NCBI GenBank assembly: GCA_016871515.1
Contig: VHDE01000001.1
Location: 17,434 to 81,433, forward strand
From: Verrucomicrobiota bacterium
GTDB taxonomy: Bacteria > Verrucomicrobiota > Verrucomicrobiia > Limisphaerales > SIBE01
Direction of reading: 5' to 3'
Length of the DNA stretch: 64,000 bases
A program made the position numbers and the translations under genes. The notes beneath the pieces are model-generated. The model saw nothing but the letters and a program-made list of their open reading frames with translations, ran no database searches and had not been told where the DNA came from. Below are positions 26,484 through 35,208 of this stretch, one piece after another (position 1 is the first letter of the stretch; each line of letters opens with the position of its first letter).

Positions 26484-26804
26484 GTGTTGAACGAAACCAT
26501 CGCGCGTTACCAAAAGCTGTTGGAGCAATATCCCAACAACGAACTGGCACGCTTTAGTCTGGGCAAAGCCTATTTCGACGCGAAGGAATTTCCGTTGGCC
26601 AAGGAGCAGTTTGCATTGGCGTTGGCTCGCAAACCCGATTGGATGGCCGTTCAGATTCTGCTCGGCAAATGTGAACAGGAACTGAATAACGTGGCCTTAG
26701 CGAAAGCGGCCTTTGAACGCGCCCGGCAATTGGCGATCGAGCAGAAACATGATGGTCCATTGGCAGAGGTGGAGGAATTGCTCGCTAGTTTAGATCAATC
26801 ATAG
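26484..26804 (+). CDS. Small TPR-repeat protein
   Basis: 106 residues starting at GTG (26484), or TTG one codon later. Two to three tetratricopeptide repeats fill the protein: ELARFSLGKAYFDAKEFPLA, then AVQILLGKCEQELNNVALAKAAFERA. No signal peptide or extra domain. TPR proteins of this size usually mediate protein contacts; the partner is unknown. It may be cotranscribed with the SDR gene, 84 bases upstream. Confidence 0.7.
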   Translation: MLNETIARYQKLLEQYPNNELARFSLGKAYFDAKEFPLAKEQFALALARKPDWMAVQILLGKCEQELNNVALAKAAFERARQLAIEQKHDGPLAEVEELLASLDQS

Positions 26805-26869
26805 GTAGTCAGCGTGCGTCGTTGCCGCGAGCCGGTGTTTAGGGCCTGCCTTCCTCGTATCACGGAATT

Positions 26870-27576
26870 GTATTCTGCGGATCGTCCGCAAGTTCGAGCA
26901 TGGTGTCGATTGTCAAAGCGGCGGCCCCGCTGGAGTCCGCCACGAGCGAATAGCGGCCGTTTTGTGCGCTGAAGCCGAAGAAGCTTTGGCTCGCGAGTGT
27001 TTGGCACCTCCATTCTGGCCAGGGACATTGAGATTAGCTTCGACCGGCCATAAGAAACGCCATCGGTCTCCGTCGTCTCGGGTCGCGGAACCAAGCGCAG
27101 CGTTTTCATCCATGAAAACCACTGTGGCAATTCCGAGGTTGTCGGTGGCGCTGACCGTCAGAATGACGATCGTCGTTGCTAAAGCTGAGCGACCCGTCAA
27201 AGCCGGCCTACACTTCCGCTGGCCGTTCGAGAACGAGCGTCTGGCTCTTCCATCTCCAGACTCGCACTAGTTTTCCAACGCGAGCAGTTACAAATTCGCC
27301 GTTGGGACTGAACCTTGGATGGCTGACTGAAGCAATCGAGTTTGTGAGTTTGGCCACTTCACTATTGTCGGAAACACGGCGCACGCGGATTGCTCCCGGC
27401 GTGTCAATGCACGCATAGTGCGCTAGTTGAGCGTCAAACGTGACATCGCCCTGACGAATGTCCGCTAACCGGTTTGGATGCCAACGTCCTCTGTCAGATC
27501 CACCAAAGCCAGCGCTGCGAACGTTGTTCAGGCGCCCCCAAACGACGGTTCGCCAGAAGGACAAGGCTGACCTCAT
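26870..27576 (-). pseudogene. WD40 / Ig-like protein relics
   Basis: Three readable fragments on the minus strand are in different frames. From high to low coordinates they are: a WD40 blade (VSHPRFSPNGEF, then LVRVWRWKSQTLVLE, about 27208-27450); an Ig-like piece (TVSATDNLGIATVVFMDEN, about 27060-27160); and a C-terminal tail ending DDPQNTIP near 26870. No frame is open across all three, so this is a decayed gene or several. They lie just downstream of the DUF1549/DUF1553 gene, where WD40 proteins are common in related genomes. The rest of 26805-27588 holds nothing else I can recognise. Confidence 0.6.
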
Positions 27577-27588
27577 ATCACACCAAGC

Positions 27589-30276
27589 CTACTCTCGGGT
27601 TAGTGCTTCATCCAAATTGAGAATTGTGGAGCAAACTCCCGTGTATGCGGCGTGTTCGCCGGCGTCGAGATGATTGTCCCGAGGCGATTCGCCAATGCCC
27701 AGAAGTCTTCGCGCGGCGTCCGGATTATCAGTGAATTCCAGACGCAATCGGTCCAAGCTGGCGCGCAATATTTTGGTCTCGGCAGATGCTGGCTTGCGAG
27801 CCAGCACAAGCCGGAAGGCCTGTTCGATGCGTTCCTCCGGAGATGTTCCGCTCGTTCTCAACACACGTTCGGCTAACGCCCGGGCCGCTTCGACGTACGT
27901 CGTGTCGTTGAGCGTGGCTAAGGCGTGAAGTGGCGTATTTGTGCGCGGCTGCTTCACCGTGCATACTTGGCGGGAAGCCGTATCAAAGAACATCGTCGGC
28001 GCAATGATCCGCCGCCAAAAAGTGTAAAGGCTCCGGCGGTAAAGGCCTTCTCCTTTGTCTTGCTGATACTTCTTGTTGCCGAAAGTGGCTTCCTCCCACA
28101 CACCGCTGGGTTGATACGGTTTGACCGACGGCCCGCCAAGTCTTCGGACCAGCAGCCCGCTGGCGGCTAGCGCCTGATCGCGGAGCATCCAGGAGGGCAT
28201 CCGATAGCGCGCTCCTCGGGCGAGGAGCCTGTTCTCTGGATCGCGTTCTGCCAGCTGCGACGAGACTTTCGAGGATTGCCGGTATGTGGCGCTGGTCACA
28301 ATCAACCGGCAAAGCCGCTTCAAATCCCACCCAGAGTCAATGAACTCCGCTGCCAGCCAGTCGAGCAATTCGGGATGAACGGGAGCTTCGCCTTGAACGC
28401 CGAAATCCTCCGGTGTCTTTACCAAGCCAATCCCGAAAAATTGTTGCCAGAGCCGGTTGACTGTTACGCGCGCGGTCAATGGATTCTCCGCAGCGACGAG
28501 CCATTGCGCGAGGTCCAAGCGACTTCCCTTCACGCTGGTGGATAACTTAGCCGGAACAGCCGCAGTGACTTCCTCACCGCGTTTGTCGTAGATGCCTTTG
28601 TCGAGCATAAACGTCGTCCGCGGCTTCGGCATGTCTTCCATGACCATGACGCGGACAATGGAGCGATTAATTCGATCTCGTTCTTCATTAAGTTCCCGCA
28701 GTTGTTTCAGCTGCTTTGCATATTCCGGAACAGATTTGTCAAATTCCTTTTCGAGTTCCGAGAGTTGTCCGCGATTCCGTTTCGGCGCGGCCACTTTCAA
28801 GATATTCTTGATGCCATCTGAAAGGCTCGCCGCTTTGTCCGAATCAGCCGCTGTTTTTCCTTCTGCACGGACAAAGAAGTTCGTTTCAAAATGGTCAAGA
28901 TCATTGGCTGCCGCTTTGAAATCGGTGTCGAGCTTGGCTAGCCTTGCCTTTTGTGCTTCGGTCGGCAGTTCGATATTCGGCTTCGACTGCGGGTCACCGC
29001 CACTCCCATCCACAGACGTCTGATTGAAAAACGCGAACATGCTGTAGTAATCGCGTCGTGTGAGCGGATCGAACTTGTGGTCGTGGCACCGGCAACAATT
29101 GAACGTCAGTCCGAGCCAGACAGTTCCCGTCGTTTCGGCCATATCCATGACGTAATCGACGCGGTTTTCCTCGGGGATACGGCCGCCTTCGCCGTTGATC
29201 ATATGATTGCGGCAAAAACCTGTGGCAAGTTTCTGCTCGTGAGTGGGGTTCGGAAGAAGATCGCCCGCAAGCTGCCAAATGGTAAACCGGTCGTAAGGCA
29301 AATTACGATTGAACGCATCTACAACCCAGTCGCGCCAAGGCCACATGGTCCGTTCAGAGTCGCCTTGGTACCCATTTGAATCGGCGTAACGCGCTGCTTC
29401 CAGCCAGTCCCACGCCATGCGCTCGCCGAACGCGGGCAATTGCATCAGGCGCTCGACCATTCTTTCGTAGGCCCCAGCAGATGTATCCGACACAAATGCG
29501 TCCACTTCCGACGGAGTAGGCGGCAGCCCTGTCAGATCGAGAGTGGCGCGGCGGACCAATGTTTCTCTGGAAGCTTCGAGTGATGGCATAAGGCCTTCTC
29601 TTTCGAGGCGGCCGATGATGAAATTGTCGATTGGGTTGATCACTCGAGCGACGCTTGTATTTAAGCGTGGCGGATTGACGCGACGAATCTTTTCGAAGGC
29701 CCAATGTTCACCCCAACGAGCGCCCTCATCAATCCAGCGCTTGAGCAAGGCAATCTGAGCTGTTGAAAGCGGGCGGTTCGCTTTGGGTGGCGGCATCACC
29801 TCGTCTGGGTCACGGCTTGCAACGCGTCGATAAAGTTCACTCTGCTCGCTTTTGCCAGGCGCGATGACAGCATTCTCCAGTTTGAGAGCATCCTGTTTCT
29901 GGTCGAGGCGAAGCTTGCCCTTGCGGGCTTGCTCGTCGGGACCGTGACATTGGAAACAGTTGTCCGAAAGGATCGGGAGGATTTCGCGGCTAAAGCTGAC
30001 AGCCGAGGGAAGGTCGGCCGCAAATGATGGAAACGACAGAAACAGGCAGCATAGACACCCAATAGTACAGAGCAGAGAAGCTGCGGCCCAAATCCGAAAT
30101 CCGAAATCCGAAATCCGAAACAAAACAGCACTATGCAAATTCACAATTCCAGACCAGCCCGATGGAGATTTGCGGCCTTTTCCGTTTTGAAGTTTGGAAT
30201 TGTTTCGAATTTCGGATTTCGAGTTTCGGATTTTCACCGCCAAACCTCTGCGGAGGCTGCGAACAATTGTGAGCAT
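27589..30276 (-). CDS. DUF1549/DUF1553 domain protein with planctomycete-type cytochrome c domain
   Basis: Up to 895 residues. A heme site C107-x-x-C110-H111 (CFQCHGPDE) opens the planctomycete-cytochrome C1 domain (about 95-160, ending MPPPKANRPL). It is followed by DUF1549 (about 200-420, with FGERMAWDWLEAARYADSNG) and DUF1553 (about 590-870). Members are secreted, abundant in Planctomycetes and Verrucomicrobia, and thought to serve in oxidation or breakdown of complex sugars; the biochemical role is unproven. A hydrophobic export segment (LLCTIGCLCCLFLSFPS) lies near 68-85. The first 65 residues are translated from tandem ATCCGAA repeats, so the true start is probably a later non-ATG codon. 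The C-terminus LNLDEALTRE is complete. Confidence 0.88.
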   Translation of the reverse strand: MLTIVRSLRRGLAVKIRNSKSEIRNNSKLQNGKGRKSPSGWSGIVNLHSAVLFRISDFGFRIWAAASLLCTIGCLCCLFLSFPSFAADLPSAVSFSREILPILSDNCFQCHGPDEQARKGKLRLDQKQDALKLENAVIAPGKSEQSELYRRVASRDPDEVMPPPKANRPLSTAQIALLKRWIDEGARWGEHWAFEKIRRVNPPRLNTSVARVINPIDNFIIGRLEREGLMPSLEASRETLVRRATLDLTGLPPTPSEVDAFVSDTSAGAYERMVERLMQLPAFGERMAWDWLEAARYADSNGYQGDSERTMWPWRDWVVDAFNRNLPYDRFTIWQLAGDLLPNPTHEQKLATGFCRNHMINGEGGRIPEENRVDYVMDMAETTGTVWLGLTFNCCRCHDHKFDPLTRRDYYSMFAFFNQTSVDGSGGDPQSKPNIELPTEAQKARLAKLDTDFKAAANDLDHFETNFFVRAEGKTAADSDKAASLSDGIKNILKVAAPKRNRGQLSELEKEFDKSVPEYAKQLKQLRELNEERDRINRSIVRVMVMEDMPKPRTTFMLDKGIYDKRGEEVTAAVPAKLSTSVKGSRLDLAQWLVAAENPLTARVTVNRLWQQFFGIGLVKTPEDFGVQGEAPVHPELLDWLAAEFIDSGWDLKRLCRLIVTSATYRQSSKVSSQLAERDPENRLLARGARYRMPSWMLRDQALAASGLLVRRLGGPSVKPYQPSGVWEEATFGNKKYQQDKGEGLYRRSLYTFWRRIIAPTMFFDTASRQVCTVKQPRTNTPLHALATLNDTTYVEAARALAERVLRTSGTSPEERIEQAFRLVLARKPASAETKILRASLDRLRLEFTDNPDAARRLLGIGESPRDNHLDAGEHAAYTGVCSTILNLDEALTRE
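30090..30121. repeat. Tandem heptamer repeat (atccgaa)n
   Basis: About four copies of the heptamer. An inverted, looser set (ttcggat) is at 30198-30234. A related run based on aatcgca is at 61767-61799. Confidence 0.8.
30198..30234. repeat. Degenerate tandem heptamer (ttcggat)n
   Basis: ttcgaatttcggatttcgag and following bases are the reverse complement of the 30090-30121 heptamer array. The two arrays flank about 76 bases that encode the doubtful N-terminus of the DUF1549 protein. Confidence 0.55.
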
Positions 30277-30337
30277 ATCACTTTTACAAAATGTAGACTG
30301 GGATTCTGCTCGAAAGTCAACGCTCTAACACTGTTGG

Positions 30338-30372
30338 TCGTAGCACAGAGTTTCATTCTGTTGTATCGCGGC
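30338..30372. repeat. Stem-loop repeat with AGAGTTTCATTCTG core
   Basis: gtagcacagagtttcattct plus gttgtatcgcgg. Same family as 25622-25646 and 2036-2075. Confidence 0.55.
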
Positions 30373-30388
30373 TTGTCCATCCGCAGCG

Positions 30389-30520
30389 CTAAATCGAAAC
30401 ACGCAACATTGGCGCCACCGTGGTTGGCAGGGCGCGTCACTCCGTGCGCGCCGCAACGGCACTAAGCCTAGCCTAGACTGCCTGGCACACCAAGGCGCGC
30501 ACGGAGTGACGCGCCCTGCC
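30389..30520. repeat. Composite element: bipartite motif plus perfect 27-bp inverted repeat
   Basis: CTAAATCGAA-N8-CATTGG occupies 30389-30412. It is followed by two perfect 27-bp arms at 30426-30452 and 30494-30520, beginning GGCAGGGCGCGTCACTCC, around a 41-base spacer. Related composites are at 40897-41072 and 52099-52236. It lies between phoR and the DUF1549 gene. Confidence 0.9.
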
Positions 30521-30563
30521 TCTGAACCGAAAGGCGAAATGTCCCAAGGCAGCATCGTCCGAT

Positions 30564-31748
30564 TCAGGACGATGCCAGCGCCAGCGTGAAGTAGAAGCTG
30601 CTTCCTTGGCCGAGTTCACTTTGCGCCCAAACCTCGCCTCCGTGGCACTGAACGATATGTTTGACGATGGACAAACCGAGACCCGTGCCGCCTAGTTCGC
30701 GTGAACGCCCTCGCTCGACGCGGTAAAATCGTTCGAACACTCGCCCGAGCGCATCCGCCGGAATACCGGGACCATCATCTTGAACGCAAATTTCAGCCTT
30801 CTCATTGTCCAGCACGCGGGCGCTCACCGTGATCTGGCGCCCAGCATGGCCGTACTTGATCGCGTTATCCACCAGATTGAAGAGGACCTGCTGAAGACGG
30901 TCGGAATCCGCGCGCACGGCCAAGCCGAGAGGGATAGCGTTTTTGATCGTGGTTCTTTTCTCGCCAGCCCGCGATTGAAAGTCTTCGAGGACTCGCTCGG
31001 TGATCGGCTGAAGTTCCACAGGTTGGATGTTCAAAGCGCCTTGACCTGATTCCAACTGCGAAATCGTCAGCAGATCCTCGATCAGAAACGTAAGCCGATC
31101 GGTGTGTTTCAGAATCGTCTGCAGGAACCGCCCGGCCACGACCGGATCATCTTTGGCGCCGTCAATCAACGTTTCGACATAACCTTTGATGAGAGACAGT
31201 GGTGTCCGCAATTCGTGACTGACATTAGCAACGAATTCCTTGCGCGTACTCTCCAACTGTTTGAGCCGCGTCAGGTCATGCAGAACCAGGACAGAGCCTT
31301 GTTGTTTCCGTTCGGCGTCCAGGATGGGAGCGGCGTTGACTTGAAGGTATCTGCGACCAGTTCCGGGCAGCTCCAATTCAAAGCCCAAAACCGGTCCGTC
31401 CTCGGAGATGCGGCGGATAACTTCCGTGAGTTGGTGAAGCCGGAATGCTTCGAGGACGCTTTGCCCACGAATCTCGTGAGACACACGCATCAGGCGCTTG
31501 AGGGCCTGATTCGCCAGCTGAATCCGGCCTTCGATGTCCAACACCAAAACGCCTTCAGCAATGCTGTTGAACAATGCTTGCTGCTGCGCTTCCGATTGGA
31601 CGGCTGTCTTCCTTTGCTCTTCCCGCAGGCTGGCGATCTCCTCCTCGCGCTGCGCCTTTTCACGGCTCGCTTCGCGCCACCGTTTTCGCCACCAAAAATG
31701 CAGCCAGACTCCACCCGCCAAGGCAAGGAAAGCGAGAGCCTGCCACAT
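30564..31748 (-). CDS. phoR: Phosphate-regulon sensor histidine kinase PhoR
   Basis: 394 residues from the ATG at 31748; the open frame extends 62 codons upstream into phoB and is rejected. One N-terminal membrane segment (about 3-20) is followed by a coiled-coil-like basic/acidic stretch (21-57), a PAS domain (about 58-165), and the kinase core. The phosphorylated histidine is H178 in VSHELRTP. N, G1 and G2 boxes are present: NLVDNAIKYG, DDGPGIP, GGTGLGLSIVK. It would phosphorylate PhoB under phosphate limitation, with PhoU and the Pst transporter as inhibitors. Starts 31 bases after phoB. Confidence 0.92.
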   Translation of the reverse strand: MWQALAFLALAGGVWLHFWWRKRWREASREKAQREEEIASLREEQRKTAVQSEAQQQALFNSIAEGVLVLDIEGRIQLANQALKRLMRVSHEIRGQSVLEAFRLHQLTEVIRRISEDGPVLGFELELPGTGRRYLQVNAAPILDAERKQQGSVLVLHDLTRLKQLESTRKEFVANVSHELRTPLSLIKGYVETLIDGAKDDPVVAGRFLQTILKHTDRLTFLIEDLLTISQLESGQGALNIQPVELQPITERVLEDFQSRAGEKRTTIKNAIPLGLAVRADSDRLQQVLFNLVDNAIKYGHAGRQITVSARVLDNEKAEICVQDDGPGIPADALGRVFERFYRVERGRSRELGGTGLGLSIVKHIVQCHGGEVWAQSELGQGSSFYFTLALASS

Positions 31749-31779
31749 GAAAAGTAATGCCGCCGCGGATTGCCGAGCG

Positions 31780-32463
31780 CTAGTTTTCCACGAAACGATA
31801 GCCAACGCCGCGCACGGTGTCGAGGTAACGCGCGGCCTGCCCGAGTTTTTCGCGCAGCCGCCGCATATGCGTATCGACCGTGCGCGTGTCGATGAGATTA
31901 TCGTATTCCCAAACGTCGTGCAGCAATTGTTCACGCGACTGGACGCGGCCTCGGCGTTGGGCCAGAACGGTAATTAACTTAAATTCCGTGGCCGTCAGGT
32001 CGATCCGCTTTTCGCGCACTGTGACTTGATGGCGCGGAACATCGATGCACAAGTCGCCAAAGCGGATTTGGTCGGAATTCTCTTCTGTCGTCTGCCCGCG
32101 GCGCAGCAAACCTTTGACACGCAAGACGAGTTCTCGCGGACTGAACGGCTTGGTTACATAGTCGTCAGCGCCCAGTTCCAGGCCCAACACCCGATCGATT
32201 TCGGACGATTTCGCGGTGAGCATCAGGATCGGAACAGCGGATGTCGCCGGATCGCGGCGCAAGATCTTGCAAACCTCCAATCCATCAACTTCCGGCAACA
32301 TCAAATCCAACACAATGAGATCAGGCCCCATCTGGCGCGCTTTCTTCAGGGCTTCCTTTCCATCCGCGGCTTTGATCACTTGAAACCCGGCTGCTTTCAA
32401 GTTGAACTCGATCAGTTCGACGGCATCCTGTTCATCATCTGCGACGAGAAGTTTTGGTTTCAT
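31780..32463 (-). CDS. phoB: Phosphate-regulon response regulator PhoB
   Basis: 227 residues, OmpR/PhoB type. The receiver domain (1-120) has acidic residues D9/D10/E11, phospho-acceptor D53 (VLDLMLPEVDG), T in MLTAK and K in VTKPFSPREL. The DNA-binding winged helix (about 130-227) has TATEFKLITVL and RTVDTHMRRLREKLG. In the pst/phoU/phoR context the assignment to PhoB is strong. It would activate pst genes when phosphorylated by PhoR. I could not recognise a Pho box upstream of pstS, so its operator here may differ from the E. coli consensus. Confidence 0.93.
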   Translation of the reverse strand: MKPKLLVADDEQDAVELIEFNLKAAGFQVIKAADGKEALKKARQMGPDLIVLDLMLPEVDGLEVCKILRRDPATSAVPILMLTAKSSEIDRVLGLELGADDYVTKPFSPRELVLRVKGLLRRGQTTEENSDQIRFGDLCIDVPRHQVTVREKRIDLTATEFKLITVLAQRRGRVQSREQLLHDVWEYDNLIDTRTVDTHMRRLREKLGQAARYLDTVRGVGYRFVEN

Positions 32464-32517
32464 GCTGGCGACAGAATCAATTTCAGCGCAGCCGACGGCC
32501 GCGTTCCGTGTGGAGGT

Positions 32518-33192
32518 TTAGGCATGGCGCACGGCTGCGCCTTTGCCGGTATGGCGAATATCCAATGCTTCATACAAATAGACTACTTCCTCGGCAATGT
32601 TCGTGGCGTGATCAGCGATCCGCTCGAGACTTTTCGAGATGACCATAAAATTGAGACAGCGGCCAATTGTCTCAGGCTTCTCAGTCATGCAGCCAACGAG
32701 CTCCCGATGAAGCCGCTTGTTCAATTCATCGACTTCTTTGTCGTGCGGGATTACTTCGCGAGCCTTAAGGGGGTTGCGATTGACGAAGGCGTCGAGGGCA
32801 TTATTGAGCATCGAGAGAGCAATGCCAGCCATGCCCGGGATATCGATCTTAAGGGTGAGCGGCGCTTCACGGCTTAGCTCAAGCGAGCGGCGGGAAATGG
32901 TCGTGGCTTCGTCGCCCACACGTTCGAGATCAAGGGAGACTTTCATGGCCACGGTGATCAGCCGCAAGTCCGTCGCCAGCGGTGCTTTCGCCAGCAAATT
33001 GACCGCCGCTTCATCGATATCAATTTCAAACTGGTCGATCAGACTGTCATCCTCTTTAACCTGGCGGGCGAGATCGTCATCCCGTTCGGCGACAGCTTGC
33101 ACGGCGCGAGTGACGGCGCTTTCGGCATGGCTCGCCATTGTCAGCAACATCTCTTTCAATGCGACCAATTCCTGTTCGAAGTGTTGTGGCAT
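32518..33192 (-). CDS. phoU: Phosphate transport system regulator PhoU
   Basis: 224 residues from the ATG at 33192 (MPQHFEQELVAL). A 78-codon upstream extension is encoded by two palindromic repeats and is rejected. PhoU is an all-helical protein of two three-helix bundles with metal-binding motifs of the E/DxxxD type; here DLERVGDEATTISRR (first repeat) and SLERIADHATNIAEEVVYL (second repeat). It mediates inhibition of PhoR by the Pst transporter and limits phosphate uptake. It lies 54 bases upstream of phoB. A 230-base repeat-filled gap separates it from pstB. Confidence 0.94.
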   Translation of the reverse strand: MPQHFEQELVALKEMLLTMASHAESAVTRAVQAVAERDDDLARQVKEDDSLIDQFEIDIDEAAVNLLAKAPLATDLRLITVAMKVSLDLERVGDEATTISRRSLELSREAPLTLKIDIPGMAGIALSMLNNALDAFVNRNPLKAREVIPHDKEVDELNKRLHRELVGCMTEKPETIGRCLNFMVISKSLERIADHATNIAEEVVYLYEALDIRHTGKGAAVRHA

Positions 33193-33237
33193 ATCAATTC
33201 GCTTGAGCAAAAGAGCGCGTCCTGCGCCAATGAATCT

Positions 33238-33310
33238 GGTAAGACAGCACGTCCCGCCTGTCCGGCTCTGCTGTACGCGAATGCTGGACAGGCGAGACGC
33301 CTGTCGTACC
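33238..33310. repeat. Intergenic inverted repeat (GACAG...CGCCTGTCC family)
   Basis: Arms of about 25 bp (ggtaagacagcacgtcccgc and its approximate complement ending at 33310). Same family as 2001-2029 and 9225-9303. Confidence 0.75.
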
Positions 33311-33328
33311 GAAAGTAACCAATGGGTC

Positions 33329-33397
33329 GGTAGGGCGGCGTTGCTGCGCCGCCTTGTCAAACCCGCGCTTCCGGCGGCGCAGCAACGCCGCCCTACC
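33329..33397. repeat. Perfect 25-bp inverted repeat between pstB and phoU
   Basis: GGTAGGGCGGCGTTGCTGCG plus five more bases at 33329-33353 is exactly complemented at 33373-33397, with a 19-base loop. The transcript would form a very stable hairpin. It is directly followed by AGGTTCATGG at 33401. Confidence 0.92.
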
Positions 33398-33422
33398 CTC
33401 AGGTTCATGGGGAACGGCCATT

Positions 33423-34253
33423 TCAACCAAAGCGTCCCGTAACATAATCCTCTGTTTGTTTCTTGGCCGGGTTAGTGAAGATTTTGCGTGTCGCATCGTA
33501 CTCGATTAGTTCTCCCAAATAGAAGAACGCGGTAAAATCCGAAATACGCGCCGCCTGTTGCATGTTATGCGTGACAATGACAATCGTGAAGTCTCTCTTC
33601 AAATCGAAAATCAGTTCCTCGATCTTGGCCGTGGCGATTGGATCGAGAGCCGACGCCGGCTCATCCATAAGAATGATTTCGGGTCTAATGGCAATGGCGC
33701 GCGCAATGCAAAGTCGCTGCTGTTGCCCCCCCGAAAGCCCCAGCGCGCTTGTGTGCAAACGATCCTTCACTTCCTCCCAGAGCGCTGCCTGACGGAGGCT
33801 TTTTTCAATGATGTCATCAAGGTGGGACTTGCTCTTGGTTCCATGCAGGCGCAACGCGTAGGCGATGTTTTCGTAGATCGATTTGAGAAACGGGTTCGAG
33901 CGCTGAAAGACCATCCCAACGCGCTTGCGCAGTTCAATCACATCCACTTCTCGGCTATTAATGTTCTGACCGGCGATCTCGACCAAGCCTTCCGTGCGAA
34001 CGCCATCGATCAGATCGTTCATCCGATTGAAACAGCGGAGCAAAGTAGATTTCCCGCATCCCGATGGCCCGATAAAAGCCGTCACGACTTTCTCGCGGAC
34101 ACCCAAGCTGATGTTTTTCAGAGCCTGGTTCTTTCCATAGAAGAGCGATAGGTCGGCCGTCAGGATCAATGGCGGCGCGCCGGGAGAGTTCGGCTCCGCG
34201 GAATCGAGCGCATCAAACTCGACAGCGACCTTTGGCGCAATGGATTCGGTCAT
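33423..34253 (-). CDS. pstB: Phosphate ABC transporter ATP-binding protein PstB
   Basis: 276 residues from the ATG at 34253; a TTG six codons upstream overlaps pstA and is less likely. Walker A is GPSGCGKST, the ABC signature is LSGGQQQR, Walker B is [12 protein letters not shown], and the switch His lies in [15 protein letters not shown]. The [17 protein letters not shown] ending is specific to PstB. It powers high-affinity phosphate import through PstC-PstA. Gap from pstA is 10 bases, so cotranslation is likely. The gene is directly followed by repeat elements. Confidence 0.96.
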   Translation of the reverse strand: MTESIAPKVAVEFDALDSAEPNSPGAPPLILTADLSLFYGKNQALKNISLGVREKVVTAFIGPSGCGKSTLLRCFNRMNDLIDGVRTEGLVEIAGQNINSREVDVIELRKRVGMVFQRSNPFLKSIYENIAYALRLHGTKSKSHLDDIIEKSLRQAALWEEVKDRLHTSALGLSGGQQQRLCIARAIAIRPEIILMDEPASALDPIATAKIEELIFDLKRDFTIVIVTHNMQQAARISDFTAFFYLGELIEYDATRKIFTNPAKKQTEDYVTGRFG

Positions 34254-34263
34254 GCGGTCAACC

Positions 34264-35208
34264 TTAGGCAAATAGGCGCATCTGCTTTCTCATGTGGGCT
34301 CGGACCAGTATGGCAACAAAGTTCAGCGCGAACGTCAGCAGTAACAGCACAATTACTGTCGCATACAAAATCGGACGGGTCTGCTCGATGTTGGGCGATT
34401 GGGTGGAAAGAATAAAAACGTGGTAGCCCAAATCCATGAACTTGTCGGTCAATGACCTGGGCAATGAGGCCATGTAGTAGGCCGCTCCGGTCATCAGGAT
34501 AGGCGCTACTTCACCAGCAGCGCGACTGACCGCGAGAATCCCTCCCGTCATGATCCCGGGCAACGCTTGTGGCAGAACAATTCTAACGATCGTTTGCAGT
34601 TTGGTGGCGCCCAAAGCGAGGCTCCCTTCGCGCAAACCTTGCGGAATGGCTCGCAACGCTTCTTCCGTCGCTACGATCACCACCGGAAGTGTCATCACCG
34701 CCAAAGTCAACGAAGCCCAGAGGATCGCTTCCTTGCCCCAAAGCGGTTTGGGATCGTCCGGGCGCAGCAAGCTGTCCATGTTCTGGCCGACAAAGTGGAT
34801 GAAGAAGCCGAGGCCGAACAATCCAAAAACAATCGACGGAACGCCTGCCAGGTTGCTGACGGCCCCCCGAATGAATCGAGTGATTCCGGTATGCCCTGAG
34901 GCATATTCGGTGAGGTAAATGGCTGTAATCACGCCTATCGGCAGAACGAATAACGTCATTAAAATCACTCGCGCGGCCGTTCCAAAGACCATTGGCAACA
35001 CACCGGCCTTATTCACGTCGAACATGTCCTGCTGCGTTCCACCGGTAATGAATCTCCAAGAGAGCGCTCCCATTCCGTTGTAAAGAATATTGCCAAGGAT
35101 AAGGGCCAGCATCGCAATGATAAGGAACGACGCGAGCCCCGTTACTCCAGTGAAGAAGAACGACGAAAAGGCAAAGCGCCGGGCTGTGAATTGACGCTTC
35201 TGGTTCAT
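34264..35208 (-). CDS. pstA: Phosphate ABC transporter permease PstA
   Basis: 314 residues, six predicted membrane segments. The first (about 20-45) is followed by the permease domain with the EAA-like loop [36 protein letters not shown] is typical of PstA/PstC. ATG at 35208 overlaps the pstC stop by four bases (ATGA), a sign of translational coupling. Forms the inner-membrane channel with PstC. N-terminus is short and basic. Confidence 0.95.
   Translation of the reverse strand: MNQKRQFTARRFAFSSFFFTGVTGLASFLIIAMLALILGNILYNGMGALSWRFITGGTQQDMFDVNKAGVLPMVFGTAARVILMTLFVLPIGVITAIYLTEYASGHTGITRFIRGAVSNLAGVPSIVFGLFGLGFFIHFVGQNMDSLLRPDDPKPLWGKEAILWASLTLAVMTLPVVIVATEEALRAIPQGLREGSLALGATKLQTIVRIVLPQALPGIMTGGILAVSRAAGEVAPILMTGAAYYMASLPRSLTDKFMDLGYHVFILSTQSPNIEQTRPILYATVIVLLLLTFALNFVAILVRAHMRKQMRLFA

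Noticed and set aside
33238-33397. CRISPR-like array of repeats between pstB and phoU
   Set aside because: The units are inverted pairs with unequal spacers rather than direct repeats, and no cas genes are present.
33193-33426. 78-codon N-terminal extension of PhoU
   Set aside because: It is translated from two palindromic repeats and precedes a canonical PhoU start at 33192.
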